A stretch of DNA of 64,000 nt, from assembly GCA_028285085.1 (NCBI GenBank), contig JANQQI010000130.1, positions 28,760 to 92,759 of the forward strand. The letters are read 5' to 3'. The notes below the pieces were generated by a model that had not been told where the DNA came from, ran no database searches, and was given only the letters and a program-made list of their open reading frames with translations. Position 1 is the first letter of the stretch, and every line of letters starts with the position of its first letter. The position numbers and the translations under genes were made by a program. This DNA is from Saprospiraceae bacterium. Its GTDB lineage: Bacteria; Bacteroidota; Bacteroidia; Chitinophagales; Saprospiraceae. This document shows, piece after piece, positions 26,985 through 35,456 of the stretch.

Positions 26985-27623
26985 ATGGGGGATCTAAATC
27001 TAAACATAGGTTCTGGTTATTTAGCTCTTGATGGGTTTACCAATATTGACAACAGCATCGCGAATAAGATTGCTACGTCTTTTTTCTATCCTTTAATTAA
27101 GCCTTTTTTAGGTAAAAGTAAGCGAGAGCTAATCCAGCTTTTTGTGGATGGAAATAAAGAAGCGAAAATCCATGCATATGACTGCAGAAAGAAATTAAAA
27201 TTTAAAGATAGTTCTGTAAATCATATTTTGACCTCTCACTTTCTGGAGCACCTTTTTCATGATGAGTGTGTCTTTGTGCTAAAAGATTGCTATCGGATGT
27301 TAAAGCCCGGAGGAACGTTGCACATTATCGTTCCGGATTTGGAATACTATATTAATGAGTATAAAAATAATCCATCCCCGGAGGCTTCTGACGAATTCAT
27401 GTCAATCATTCTCGCTTATCCTAAGAGAGGCATGTCTCTAAGACAAAAAATACTTGACTTGCGAGGAGATTATGGCTTGCACCACTTATGGATGTACGAT
27501 CGTAAATCGATGACGCGTAAACTTGAGGAAATTGGATTTAAGGTAGCTCCGGGTAAAGAAGATACTCCAAGTACTTTTTTTAGGGAAGATGACGAGTCAT
27601 TACATGTTTTTTGTACTAAATAA
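26985..27623 (+). CDS. SAM-dependent methyltransferase-like protein
   Basis: 212 residues. LNLNIGSGYLALDGFTNIDN is a variant of the SAM-binding motif I in predicted methyltransferases of polysaccharide loci; SSVNHILTSHFLEHL and CYRMLKPGGTLHIIVPDLEYY are the type 11 methyltransferase motifs post I and II/III. The C-terminal portion LHHLWMYDRKSMTRKLEEIGF is also typical. Likely methylates a sugar of the repeat unit or glycan terminus. First of three methyltransferases between 26985 and 30385. Confidence 0.82.
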   Translation: MGDLNLNIGSGYLALDGFTNIDNSIANKIATSFFYPLIKPFLGKSKRELIQLFVDGNKEAKIHAYDCRKKLKFKDSSVNHILTSHFLEHLFHDECVFVLKDCYRMLKPGGTLHIIVPDLEYYINEYKNNPSPEASDEFMSIILAYPKRGMSLRQKILDLRGDYGLHHLWMYDRKSMTRKLEEIGFKVAPGKEDTPSTFFREDDESLHVFCTK

Positions 27624-27701
27624 GTCATCTGCTGTTTTGACAGTTTATATGTCTCGGGAATCAATCTAAAGGCATTCATAAAACCTTTATAAGACGTACT
27701 T

Positions 27702-28760
27702 ATGAAAAAAGGTAAGCAAAAAGTTTTTTTTGTCGGCCATCTGGAATATGGATTTACCTGCCACTCTCGAATGGTGGCCATGCAAGATTTAGGATATGAA
27801 ATTATTCCTTTTTCAACTTTTGAATTTTTTCAAAACTATCCTACCATCTTAAAAAAATTCACTTATAAATTTTTGGCTGGGCCTCTTTTAACTATCCTTA
27901 ATCGGAAGTTGATTAAAGCTGCTAAGGAGGCAAAACCTGATATTGTTTGGGTTGATAAAGGGACATTGCTCTTGCCAAAAACCATTAAAAGAATGCAAAA
28001 GTTGCTTCCTCATGCGCTTTTCATTCATCACAATACTGATGATATTATGCTGGGGCAGCATAATTTCAAAAAAACGGTATTACCGTCAATTCCGCTATTC
28101 GATGTGCAGGTGACTTCCAATACTTTTAACCTAGAAGAGTTAAAGGACTTGGGTGCCAAGCAGATCGTACATATGGAACTGGCTTACAATCATCATTTTC
28201 ACAAGCCTATTCCTCTTACCGATGCGGATCGGCGAAAATGGGGAGTAGATGTTAGTTATATCGGGCACTGGGAGCCTTTTACTGAGGCAGCAATATTGGC
28301 CTTACGAGAAGCAGGTATCAACGTTAGAATTTTGGGCGGGACTTGGAAAATGGCCCAGGATGAAACCTTGAAGAATGATAGTTCTATCACCTATGTCAAG
28401 GGTGAAGACTACATCAAAGCCATCAGCTGCAGTAAAATTAATCTATGTTTTTTATCAAAGAAAAATCGAAATGTTACCGCAGCCCGTTCCTTTGAAATTC
28501 CTGCCACTAAGAGTTTTTTACTGGCAGAACGGACAGACGCACATCTAAGTTATTACAAGGAAGGCGAAGAAGCAGAATTCTTTGGTAATAATGAAGAATT
28601 GGTCAGAAAAGTCAAGTTTTATCTAGCCAACGAAGAGAAGCGACGGGAGGTAGCAGAAAAAGGGTATCACCGCTGTGAAAAAAGCGGCTATTCAGATTAC
28701 TACCGTATGCAAGAAGTGCTTCGCCAAATTAATCTCACTTCTGAAGTGGCTACCGCATAG
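27702..28760 (+). CDS. Glycosyltransferase, CgeB/GT-B family
   Basis: 352 residues. N-terminal KVFFVGHLEYGFTCHSRMVAM is a GT-B-type first strand, then a Rossmann domain with IVWVDKGTLL and HHNTDDIML. The C-terminal domain (from about 185) shows VSYIGHWEPF, KINLCFLSKKNRNVTAARSF and EIPATKSFLLAERTDAHLSYY, the layout of CgeB/DUF3880-type glycosyltransferases (GT1_13 C-terminal domain). Acts in the cytosol on the lipid-linked repeat unit. Donor unknown; placed among heptose and methyltransferase genes. Confidence 0.78.
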   Translation: MKKGKQKVFFVGHLEYGFTCHSRMVAMQDLGYEIIPFSTFEFFQNYPTILKKFTYKFLAGPLLTILNRKLIKAAKEAKPDIVWVDKGTLLLPKTIKRMQKLLPHALFIHHNTDDIMLGQHNFKKTVLPSIPLFDVQVTSNTFNLEELKDLGAKQIVHMELAYNHHFHKPIPLTDADRRKWGVDVSYIGHWEPFTEAAILALREAGINVRILGGTWKMAQDETLKNDSSITYVKGEDYIKAISCSKINLCFLSKKNRNVTAARSFEIPATKSFLLAERTDAHLSYYKEGEEAEFFGNNEELVRKVKFYLANEEKRREVAEKGYHRCEKSGYSDYYRMQEVLRQINLTSEVATA

Positions 28761-28802
28761 GTAGAGCACTCAAAATTTTAGTCATTTTTTAAAACGTTCA
28801 GT

Positions 28803-29615
28803 ATGTGGACATTCATTCAGCACTATGCACATGCTTTCTTGCTGCGTAGTCAGCTAATGCGCGAGATCACCCGAGCAAAAAGAGAAGGGTATGCAATTCC
28901 AATCTCAACTTACCAACTCCTGAAAAAGCCACACTTTTACCAGGCTTATATTTGGTTATATCGCTTTTTTAAGCCTTCTGATAAATTCATCCTGATTGAT
29001 ATTGGAGGAAATACAGGCTACTGGTCGCAGGATTTTCGACGCTTTTTTCCGGGGACTAAAATATATGGTTTTGAACCGGTTAAAGAAGTTTTTGAACAGT
29101 ACCAGCAAAGATATGTCAATGCTCCCGAGGTAAAAGTTTTTAATACAGCCTTATCTTTTGAACCAGGAGAAGAGGTGATCAATGTCGCAGATGGATTTGG
29201 CCTGACGAGCTTTCTGCAATACGGTGAACATACGCAAGATTTAAATAAGCACTTTGTACGAGAAGAAAAAGTCAAAGTAGATACACTGGATCACTATTTT
29301 GACGCGATTAATAGTACTGAAAATGCAGATCGTAAAAAAGTGGTGAAGATTGATGTACAGGGTTTTGAGGTCAATGTTTTAAAGGGGGCTGCAAAAATGC
29401 TTCATGAAGTTGATGCCCTGATTATCGAATGCTCATTTATTAATGAATTTCAGGATAATAACCCTACTTTCCCCCATCTCGCAAAGATTTTAATCGATTA
29501 CAATTTGTATCCGGTTGCCTTTGGAGTTTATGATTACAAAAAGGCTGCTCACGGCTGGGAAAGAGATGTACTTTTTGTCAGGCAGGATAAACTATCTAAA
29601 GCCTGGGGGTACTAA
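28803..29615 (+). CDS. FkbM family methyltransferase
   Basis: 270 residues. After an N-terminal helical stretch of about 60 residues comes the FkbM core: FILIDIGGNTGYWSQDFRRF (motif I), KIYGFEPVKEVFEQY, then KVDTLDHYF and VVKIDVQGFEVNVLKGAAKM, which is the FkbM-specific D-V-Q-G-x-E-x-x-V-L-x-G motif. FkbM-like enzymes commonly O-methylate sugar hydroxyls in polysaccharide and glycopeptidolipid synthesis. Neighbouring genes are a glycosyltransferase and another methyltransferase. Confidence 0.88.
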   Translation: MWTFIQHYAHAFLLRSQLMREITRAKREGYAIPISTYQLLKKPHFYQAYIWLYRFFKPSDKFILIDIGGNTGYWSQDFRRFFPGTKIYGFEPVKEVFEQYQQRYVNAPEVKVFNTALSFEPGEEVINVADGFGLTSFLQYGEHTQDLNKHFVREEKVKVDTLDHYFDAINSTENADRKKVVKIDVQGFEVNVLKGAAKMLHEVDALIIECSFINEFQDNNPTFPHLAKILIDYNLYPVAFGVYDYKKAAHGWERDVLFVRQDKLSKAWGY

Positions 29616-29659
29616 TTTGGTTAAACTAGTTAATACATATTTTGATTGCTAAAGACACT

Positions 29660-30385
29660 ATGAACTGGAAAGAGCGACTTTATCAAAAATACGTCTCTAG
29701 TGGCCAGGCCAGTATCAGAACAGTAAACTTTGCGGAACATTTTGCTAAGTTTAAGCCCTATGCCCAATATCTGATCAATAGATGTATCCCCAAAGATAAA
29801 TCTATTAAAATTGAAGATTTAGGATGCGGCTCTGGTGGTTATCTCTATCATCTACAACAGAATGGCTACCAGAACGTCAGTGGGGTAGATGTTTCCGAAG
29901 AGCAGGTGAATTTCGCCAATTCAGCGGGATTAGACCAAGTTAGCCAAGGTAATTTAGTAGAATATTTATCTGGAATGCCCGCTAATTCAGTGGATGTCAT
30001 TCTATTAATGGATGTGATAGAACACTTAACCCGGCAGGAGCTTTTTGACTGTATGGATTTGGTCTTCTCACGTCTCAAAAAGGGCGGAAAGGTGATTGTC
30101 CATGTCCCAAATGCAGAAGGACTTTTTGGCAACCGCATTCGATACGGCGATTTAACACATGAACTGGCATTTACGCCTTATTCTATTAGCCAACTTGGGA
30201 AGACTATTGGTTTTTCTACCATTCGATGCTATGAAGATAAGCCAATTGTCAAGTCTTTGATCGGTGCAATTCGAAGATTTATATGGGAATTAGGCACACT
30301 GCATTATAGATTGTTATTTGCCGCCGAAACAGGATCAGGGCGTGTGATATTTTCGCAAAATATGTTGGCAGAGCTGGTCAAATAG
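29660..30385 (+). CDS. Class I SAM-dependent methyltransferase
   Basis: 241 residues from ATG 29660 (an in-frame TTG at 29642 would add MIAKDT). Motif I IEDLGCGSGGYLYHL, acidic second strand VSGVDVSEEQVNFAN, post-motif DVILLMDVIEHLTRQE and LKKGGKVIVHVPNAEGLFG identify a type 11/23 methyltransferase. The C terminus, from HELAFTPYSISQLGKTIGF, is typical of glycan-locus methyltransferases acting on sugar intermediates. Substrate unknown. The 12 bases TTGATTGCTAAA at the possible upstream start recur at the TTG start of the next gene (30440). Confidence 0.82.
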   Translation: MNWKERLYQKYVSSGQASIRTVNFAEHFAKFKPYAQYLINRCIPKDKSIKIEDLGCGSGGYLYHLQQNGYQNVSGVDVSEEQVNFANSAGLDQVSQGNLVEYLSGMPANSVDVILLMDVIEHLTRQELFDCMDLVFSRLKKGGKVIVHVPNAEGLFGNRIRYGDLTHELAFTPYSISQLGKTIGFSTIRCYEDKPIVKSLIGAIRRFIWELGTLHYRLLFAAETGSGRVIFSQNMLAELVK

Positions 30386-30439
30386 TATGAGTAAGAGACA
30401 AGTATTTAAGATGTCTTCGTGTCCAAAAGCCTAAGATAG

Positions 30440-31720
30440 TTGATTGCTAAACTATACCAACAGTCAATATCTTTTGTAAAAGATCGAAGAAATATTGTGC
30501 TCTTATTTGCGGCTCAGATATTGACTTCTTCAATGTCCATCATCATTGGGAAGGTCATTTCTTTGTATGTCAAGCCAGAAATATTTGGGCAGTACTCTTT
30601 ATTTCTAGTTGGAGTGAATTTAATTTCAGCGTTATTAATCTATCCAGCGATACAATCTTTCAACTATAGTCTACAGCATGATAGCTCATCTGTAGTTGTT
30701 CCTTTTTATTTTTCTTTATTTGCAGGTATTCACCTGACGCTTCTACCTATTATGCTCATGCTGGTAGCAATTGGTGGAATCGATTTGGGTATTGGACTTT
30801 TATTGGTTTGTCTTTCTCTTACCCAGGCATTAAGTGGTTTGGTCATTAATTATTTAAATATTAATGCACTGCATGTAAAATACGTTATTACGCAGAGCAT
30901 TCTTTCCATTTCTCATTTACTCTTGTTATTGGCGGCCATCGGACTAGATTTTATCTCTAGTTGGATATTACTACTGGTTTTAGGACTAACGCATTTGTTT
31001 GCTATTATTTATGGAGGTGGACAAATCGTTTATAACGAAAAAGTAAAGGTCTATTTTGATAAAGGGTTTTTGTATTCCAAGCAATTAATCAAGTTAGGTT
31101 GGGATTACAGTAGACCATTAATCCTATTAGCTATTTTTACCTGGACGGTCAACTATTCAGATCGTTGGCTGATTAAAGTTTTTCTTTCGGAAGAAGAGGT
31201 AGGACTATATCACGCGGGTTATGGCTTAGGTTCCAAATTTTTCCTAGTCTTTGTGGCTCCTTTTCTGATGTATATTCGGCCGATTGTATTTAGTCTGAAA
31301 AAAAATAACCGTCCGGCCAAAGACTCTTTAACGACTATAAGGAAATATCTAAGTTTTTATATTCTGCTGGGGATAATAATATTGACCGTGATTCATTATT
31401 GTAATGACTGGATTGGTCATTTGTTCCTGTCCGCTATCTATGAGGCTGGATTCCCTGTGATTTTTATCACGGCGATGGGGTATTTGGCATTGACCTCTTT
31501 ACAATTTATGGAATTGGTCTTTTATGCTTACGGAACAACTCAGTATGCACTCTATCACTACATCATCGGTGCGGGAATCAATATTACATCTAATTTATTG
31601 TTAATTCCTCGCTTTGGATTCATCGGGTCAGCATACGCCACCGTACTTAGTTTTGGAATACAGTTTCTGGTGGTCTTATTTTTTTACTTGAAACTAATAA
31701 ACCGTAAAGTAGATACATGA
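30440..31720 (+). CDS. wzx: Wzx-type polysaccharide flippase (MATE/MOP fold)
   Basis: 426 residues with about 12 predicted membrane helices (for example IVLLFAAQILTSSMSIIIGK, YFSLFAGIHLTLLPIMLML, ILLLVLGLTHLFAIIYGG). RWLIKVFLSEEEVGLYHAGY is the conserved signature of Wzx/PST proteins, and GFIGSAYATVLSFGIQFLVV ends the protein. It should move the undecaprenyl-linked repeat unit across the inner membrane. The only start giving a complete first helix is the TTG at 30440, directly after an in-frame TAG; GTG 30497 and ATG 30533 would cut it. The stop overlaps the Wzy start (ATGA). Confidence 0.85.
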   Translation: MIAKLYQQSISFVKDRRNIVLLFAAQILTSSMSIIIGKVISLYVKPEIFGQYSLFLVGVNLISALLIYPAIQSFNYSLQHDSSSVVVPFYFSLFAGIHLTLLPIMLMLVAIGGIDLGIGLLLVCLSLTQALSGLVINYLNINALHVKYVITQSILSISHLLLLLAAIGLDFISSWILLLVLGLTHLFAIIYGGGQIVYNEKVKVYFDKGFLYSKQLIKLGWDYSRPLILLAIFTWTVNYSDRWLIKVFLSEEEVGLYHAGYGLGSKFFLVFVAPFLMYIRPIVFSLKKNNRPAKDSLTTIRKYLSFYILLGIIILTVIHYCNDWIGHLFLSAIYEAGFPVIFITAMGYLALTSLQFMELVFYAYGTTQYALYHYIIGAGINITSNLLLIPRFGFIGSAYATVLSFGIQFLVVLFFYLKLINRKVDT

Positions 31721-33072
31721 TTCCGGTAGTACTTACCCTTATACTAGGAGCCTCTCTGTTTAGCTTAGGATGGGATGCTGGGGTTATTATTGCCTTTATG
31801 TGCTCTTTCTTTTTGCTCGCTATCCTTATTCGCGACATTGGCAAAAAGGTGCTATATCTGCGTTTTATCATGTTGCTGGCATGTTTTCAGTGGATGCTGG
31901 CGCCGGCCATTTTCCGGATGGTGGGGGTAAAGCCTCCTTATGAATACGGCGAGTATATGACCTTTTGTATAATAGGAACATTGGCTTTTATTTTAGGTTT
32001 GGCTATTCCTATTTCGAAAAAATATAAACCAAAGAGTGACCTGGAATATATTAATCGGCTAGAAACTTACCTTGAGAAAAAACCCAATCTCGGGTTGATT
32101 CTTTTCCTTATTGGAATAGTATCCTTCATTGCAGTGCCTTACGTGCCTAGTTTTATCATCTTTATTACGGGTCTCGTTGGGAAAATTATGTTCGTTGGTT
32201 TATTCTATATTTTCTTCTCAAAGTCAAGATTAAAAATTCCGATTACAATTATTGGGGTAGGAGCAGTACTATTTTCTACAGTACTTCAGGGCATGATTGG
32301 CACCATGATTTTTTGGAGTATTACCTTTGTACTGATCTTAAGTCTGAAGTATCGCCCATCACTACTATTGAAATTATCAGTGGTTATTATTGGAGGTTGT
32401 AGCGTACTGGTACTACAGTCAGTGAAAGTTGCCTATCGGGTAGAAACTTGGGACTACAAGGAAAACGCATTGGGTAAGAGAAAGCGAAAAGGGATTGATA
32501 AAAATCCTAACCTAATGCTCGATCTAATTACCGAACGTATTCAGGATCCCTCCAAGTTCTTTACCGAAGAAGCGTTAATCGGAATGGCCTTGAGAATGAA
32601 TCAAGCCCGTCAGTTGGCCTTGGTTATGAAAAGAGTACCCGATACAGAACCACATAGCAACGGTGAGATGACCCTATTAAGGCCGGTACAAGCTTTGATT
32701 CCGCGTCTGGTTTATCCAAATAAACCAATAAGCCCGGATCCACGGGATTATCCTCGGTTTACGGGGATCACGCTGACGGATTCTCACGCTGTTTCCATTG
32801 GTCCATTAGGGGAAGCTTACGCTGATTTTGGGAAATTTGGAGTGATTTTTCTCTTTTTCAATGGCTTGATGCTCAACGGTATTTATCGATGGTTTTTAGC
32901 TAAGTCTAGAAAAGCACCCACCTTTCTTCTATGGTTTCCGTTTATTTTCGTCATCTCGATAAGCAGTATTGAAAACTCAATTGCGGGGGCTTTTAATGCT
33001 TATATAAAAGCTATTGTATTCATCGCGATTACCTTCTTTGTTGCTAAATTCTTTTTTCGAACGCGTTTGTAG
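31717..33072 (+). CDS. wzy: Wzy-type O-antigen/exopolysaccharide polymerase
   Basis: 451 residues, polytopic: about 12 hydrophobic segments (VVLTLILGASLFSLGWDAG, FCIIGTLAFILGLAIPI, GLILFLIGIVSFIAV, IFWSITFVLILSLKY, FPFIFVISISSIE). A long hydrophilic loop (about 245-370, from VKVAYRVETWDYKEN to DPRDYPRFTG, then LGEAYADFGKFGVIF) is the catalytic periplasmic loop expected of Wzy; LGEAYADFG resembles the conserved end of such loops. Little sequence identity is expected in this family, so the call rests on topology, on overlap with wzx by four bases, and on locus context. Confidence 0.75.
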   Translation: MIPVVLTLILGASLFSLGWDAGVIIAFMCSFFLLAILIRDIGKKVLYLRFIMLLACFQWMLAPAIFRMVGVKPPYEYGEYMTFCIIGTLAFILGLAIPISKKYKPKSDLEYINRLETYLEKKPNLGLILFLIGIVSFIAVPYVPSFIIFITGLVGKIMFVGLFYIFFSKSRLKIPITIIGVGAVLFSTVLQGMIGTMIFWSITFVLILSLKYRPSLLLKLSVVIIGGCSVLVLQSVKVAYRVETWDYKENALGKRKRKGIDKNPNLMLDLITERIQDPSKFFTEEALIGMALRMNQARQLALVMKRVPDTEPHSNGEMTLLRPVQALIPRLVYPNKPISPDPRDYPRFTGITLTDSHAVSIGPLGEAYADFGKFGVIFLFFNGLMLNGIYRWFLAKSRKAPTFLLWFPFIFVISISSIENSIAGAFNAYIKAIVFIAITFFVAKFFFRTRL

Positions 33073-33379
33073 AAGGTGATGCTTACACATCCTTATATAC
33101 CTTTTGTAGTATCCAATATTCTGTCTTGGAAAAGGAAAATTCAAATAAGATTTATTGTCATTCAATCTAATCAATTGAAATCCTCGTAATCCTGATATTT
33201 TGACGAGCCATTTAATCCATTAGGCATCAGGTCTACATTTCATTTCTTATTCATACATTGATTTAAAAGACGAGCATAGCTTCCATGCAGGGCGAAAAGC
33301 AAGTGTATCTCTTTGGCTACATTTCATCTTTACCCCATGCCGTATATCCTTAGATAATTTATTAAAACACATAAATTAA
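33073..33379. other. 307-base intergenic gap within the polysaccharide locus
   Basis: No ORF with coding character, no clear hairpin terminator and no complete TTTG/TAnnTTTG promoter pair. It divides the wzy end of the first gene block from the Gmd-like gene. A separate promoter may lie here but is not evident. Confidence 0.4.
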
Positions 33380-34402
33380 ATGAACAAAACAGCACTAATT
33401 ACCGGAATTAAAGGGCAGGATGGTGCCTACCTTTCAAAACTATTAATTGATAAAGGGTATCGAGTGATCGGTACGGATCGACGTCGGGTAGATATCGATA
33501 ACTGGCGCTTGAGAAAACTTGGTATTGAAAATCAGGTAGAATTTGAATACATGGATCTGCTGGACAATGGAAATATGTTCCGCGTGATGAAAAAATATCA
33601 ACCTGACGAAGTTTATAACCTGGCCGCTCAGAGCTTTGTTGGGGTATCTTTTGAACAGCCTATCCTCACCTCTGAAGTTGATGGAATGGGAGTGTTGAAA
33701 TTACTAGAAGCCGTTAGAACCTTTAGCCCGGAATCTAAATTTTATCAAGCCTCAACCAGTGAGATGTTTGGTAATGTACTGGATGTACCACAATCAGAGA
33801 CGACCCCTTTCAATCCTCGTAGTCCTTATGGGGTGGCCAAGGTATTCGCACATTTCATTACCAAAAACTATCGTGAGTCTTATAATATGGCCTGTTGCTC
33901 TGGAATTTTGTTTAATCACGAATCGCCACTTCGTGGCTTAGAGTTCGTTACCAGAAAAATCACTCACGGTGTAGCGCGGATTAAATTAGGATTACAGGAT
34001 AAGATTACCCTTGGTAATATGAATGCACAACGCGACTGGGGATTTGCCGGAGATTATGTCAAAGGTATGTGGCTAATGCTACAACAGGAAGTCATGGACG
34101 ACTATGTATTGTCAACGGGAAAAACGACTACAGTTCGCAAGTTTGTTGATGCGGCCTTCCAGTGTGCTGGTATTCCGATTAACTGGGAAGGAGAAGAGGT
34201 CAATGAAGTTGGCAAAGACAGCGCGAATCAGGTTAGAGTGGATGTTTCTGAGAAATTTTTCCGACCTGCTGAAGTAGATTTATTAATTGGTGATAGTTCT
34301 AAAGCTAAAAAAGAACTGAACTGGTCGCCCGAAGTTACTTTGGAAAAGCTGGTAGAGATGATGTATCGTAATGATTATGATATGGTAAGCAAGCAACAAT
34401 AA
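33380..34402 (+). CDS. GDP-mannose 4,6-dehydratase-like SDR (Gmd/DmhA family)
   Basis: 340 residues. ALITGIKGQDGAYLSKLLID is the Gmd version of the Rossmann motif (G-x-x-G-Q-D-G); EVYNLAAQSFVGVSFEQP, FYQASTSEMFGNV, SPYGVAKVFAHFITKNYRES (active-site Tyr-x-x-x-Lys), GILFNHESPLRGLEFVTRKI and NAQRDWGFAGDYVKGMWLML are all Gmd family hallmarks. Gmd makes GDP-4-keto-6-deoxy-mannose; close homologues (DmhA) act on GDP-heptose. The GDP-heptose genes in the same locus make the second activity plausible. A reductase may be the RmlD-like gene at 22552. Confidence 0.87.
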   Translation: MNKTALITGIKGQDGAYLSKLLIDKGYRVIGTDRRRVDIDNWRLRKLGIENQVEFEYMDLLDNGNMFRVMKKYQPDEVYNLAAQSFVGVSFEQPILTSEVDGMGVLKLLEAVRTFSPESKFYQASTSEMFGNVLDVPQSETTPFNPRSPYGVAKVFAHFITKNYRESYNMACCSGILFNHESPLRGLEFVTRKITHGVARIKLGLQDKITLGNMNAQRDWGFAGDYVKGMWLMLQQEVMDDYVLSTGKTTTVRKFVDAAFQCAGIPINWEGEEVNEVGKDSANQVRVDVSEKFFRPAEVDLLIGDSSKAKKELNWSPEVTLEKLVEMMYRNDYDMVSKQQ

Positions 34403-34446
34403 TCGGCGATAAATTATAGTAGAGTAGATTTCCAGACGGATTAGAT

Positions 34447-35454
34447 ATGGCAAAAAAAGAAAAGATAAAAGTTCATTTTCTACAGCGCAAAGCTTCGGTT
34501 CATGCCTTTAGTGCAGAGTTCATTTTTAATGATGTCCGGCAAAGATTAAAGCATTTGATTGATAGCAAAGTTTTCATTTCAAAATATACCAGCTCTGGAT
34601 TATTCAAACGACTGTATATTACAATTGAAGCTTTCTTTCATCAAGGAGAAGTCAACCATATCACAGGAGATGTCCATTTTTTGGCTACCTTTCTCAAGAA
34701 GCGAAAAACAGTTCTAACGGTTTTGGACTGTATTTTCATGCAGCGGAGTAGCGGAATTGCCAGATGGATATTTCAATATTTTTGGCTAAAAATTCCTGTA
34801 GCAAAATCTCGATTTGTTACTGCTATTTCGGAGGCGACCAAACAGGATATTATCAAATACACCAATTGCGATCCGAATAAAGTCATCGTCATACCAGTAG
34901 CCGTAAATACGCTATTCCAGCCACACCCTAAGCCGTTTAATAAGAAAAAACCAGTGCTGTTGCATATAGGGTTGGCGGAGAATAAAAACCTAATGCGCTT
35001 AATGGAAGCGATTAAGGATATTGATTGTCATTTATCCATTATTGGAAAACTCCGGGAAGAGCATGTGAAGGAGCTGGAAGCAAGAGGTATTGATTACAGT
35101 TATGCTTATCATATTTCTAACGAAGAAATGGTGCAAAAATATGTCGAATGCGATATACTAGCCTTTGCCTCCACCTTCGAAGGATTCGGTATGCCTATTA
35201 TTGAAGCCAATTATATTGAGCGGCCAGTCATTACGGGCAATGTGACCTCCATGCCTTGGGTGGCCGGAGATAGTGCTTGTCTGGTTGATCCTTTTGATGT
35301 TGCATCCATTAAAGATGGGATTTTGAAAATTATTAATGATGATGCTTATCGAGAACAGTTAGTGGCAAAAGGCCGAGTCAATAGAGAACGCTTTGATCCG
35401 GATCGAATCGCTATGATGTACTATGACTTGTATCAAAAAATTCAGCAAGATTAA
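34447..35454 (+). CDS. Glycosyltransferase family 4
   Basis: 335 residues, GT-B fold. The N-terminal half is short (NHITGDVHFLATFLKKRKTV) and the C-terminal half carries TAISEATKQDIIKY, HIGLAENKNLMRLMEAI, LAFASTFEGFGMPIIEANYI (the EX7E motif with E-G-F-G-M-P-I-I-E) and VAGDSACLVDPFDVASI. GT4 enzymes are retaining transferases (mannose, glucose, heptose and others). Two bases separate it from the asparagine-synthase-like gene. Acceptor and donor unknown. Confidence 0.88.
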   Translation: MAKKEKIKVHFLQRKASVHAFSAEFIFNDVRQRLKHLIDSKVFISKYTSSGLFKRLYITIEAFFHQGEVNHITGDVHFLATFLKKRKTVLTVLDCIFMQRSSGIARWIFQYFWLKIPVAKSRFVTAISEATKQDIIKYTNCDPNKVIVIPVAVNTLFQPHPKPFNKKKPVLLHIGLAENKNLMRLMEAIKDIDCHLSIIGKLREEHVKELEARGIDYSYAYHISNEEMVQKYVECDILAFASTFEGFGMPIIEANYIERPVITGNVTSMPWVAGDSACLVDPFDVASIKDGILKIINDDAYREQLVAKGRVNRERFDPDRIAMMYYDLYQKIQQD

Positions 35455-35456
35455 AT

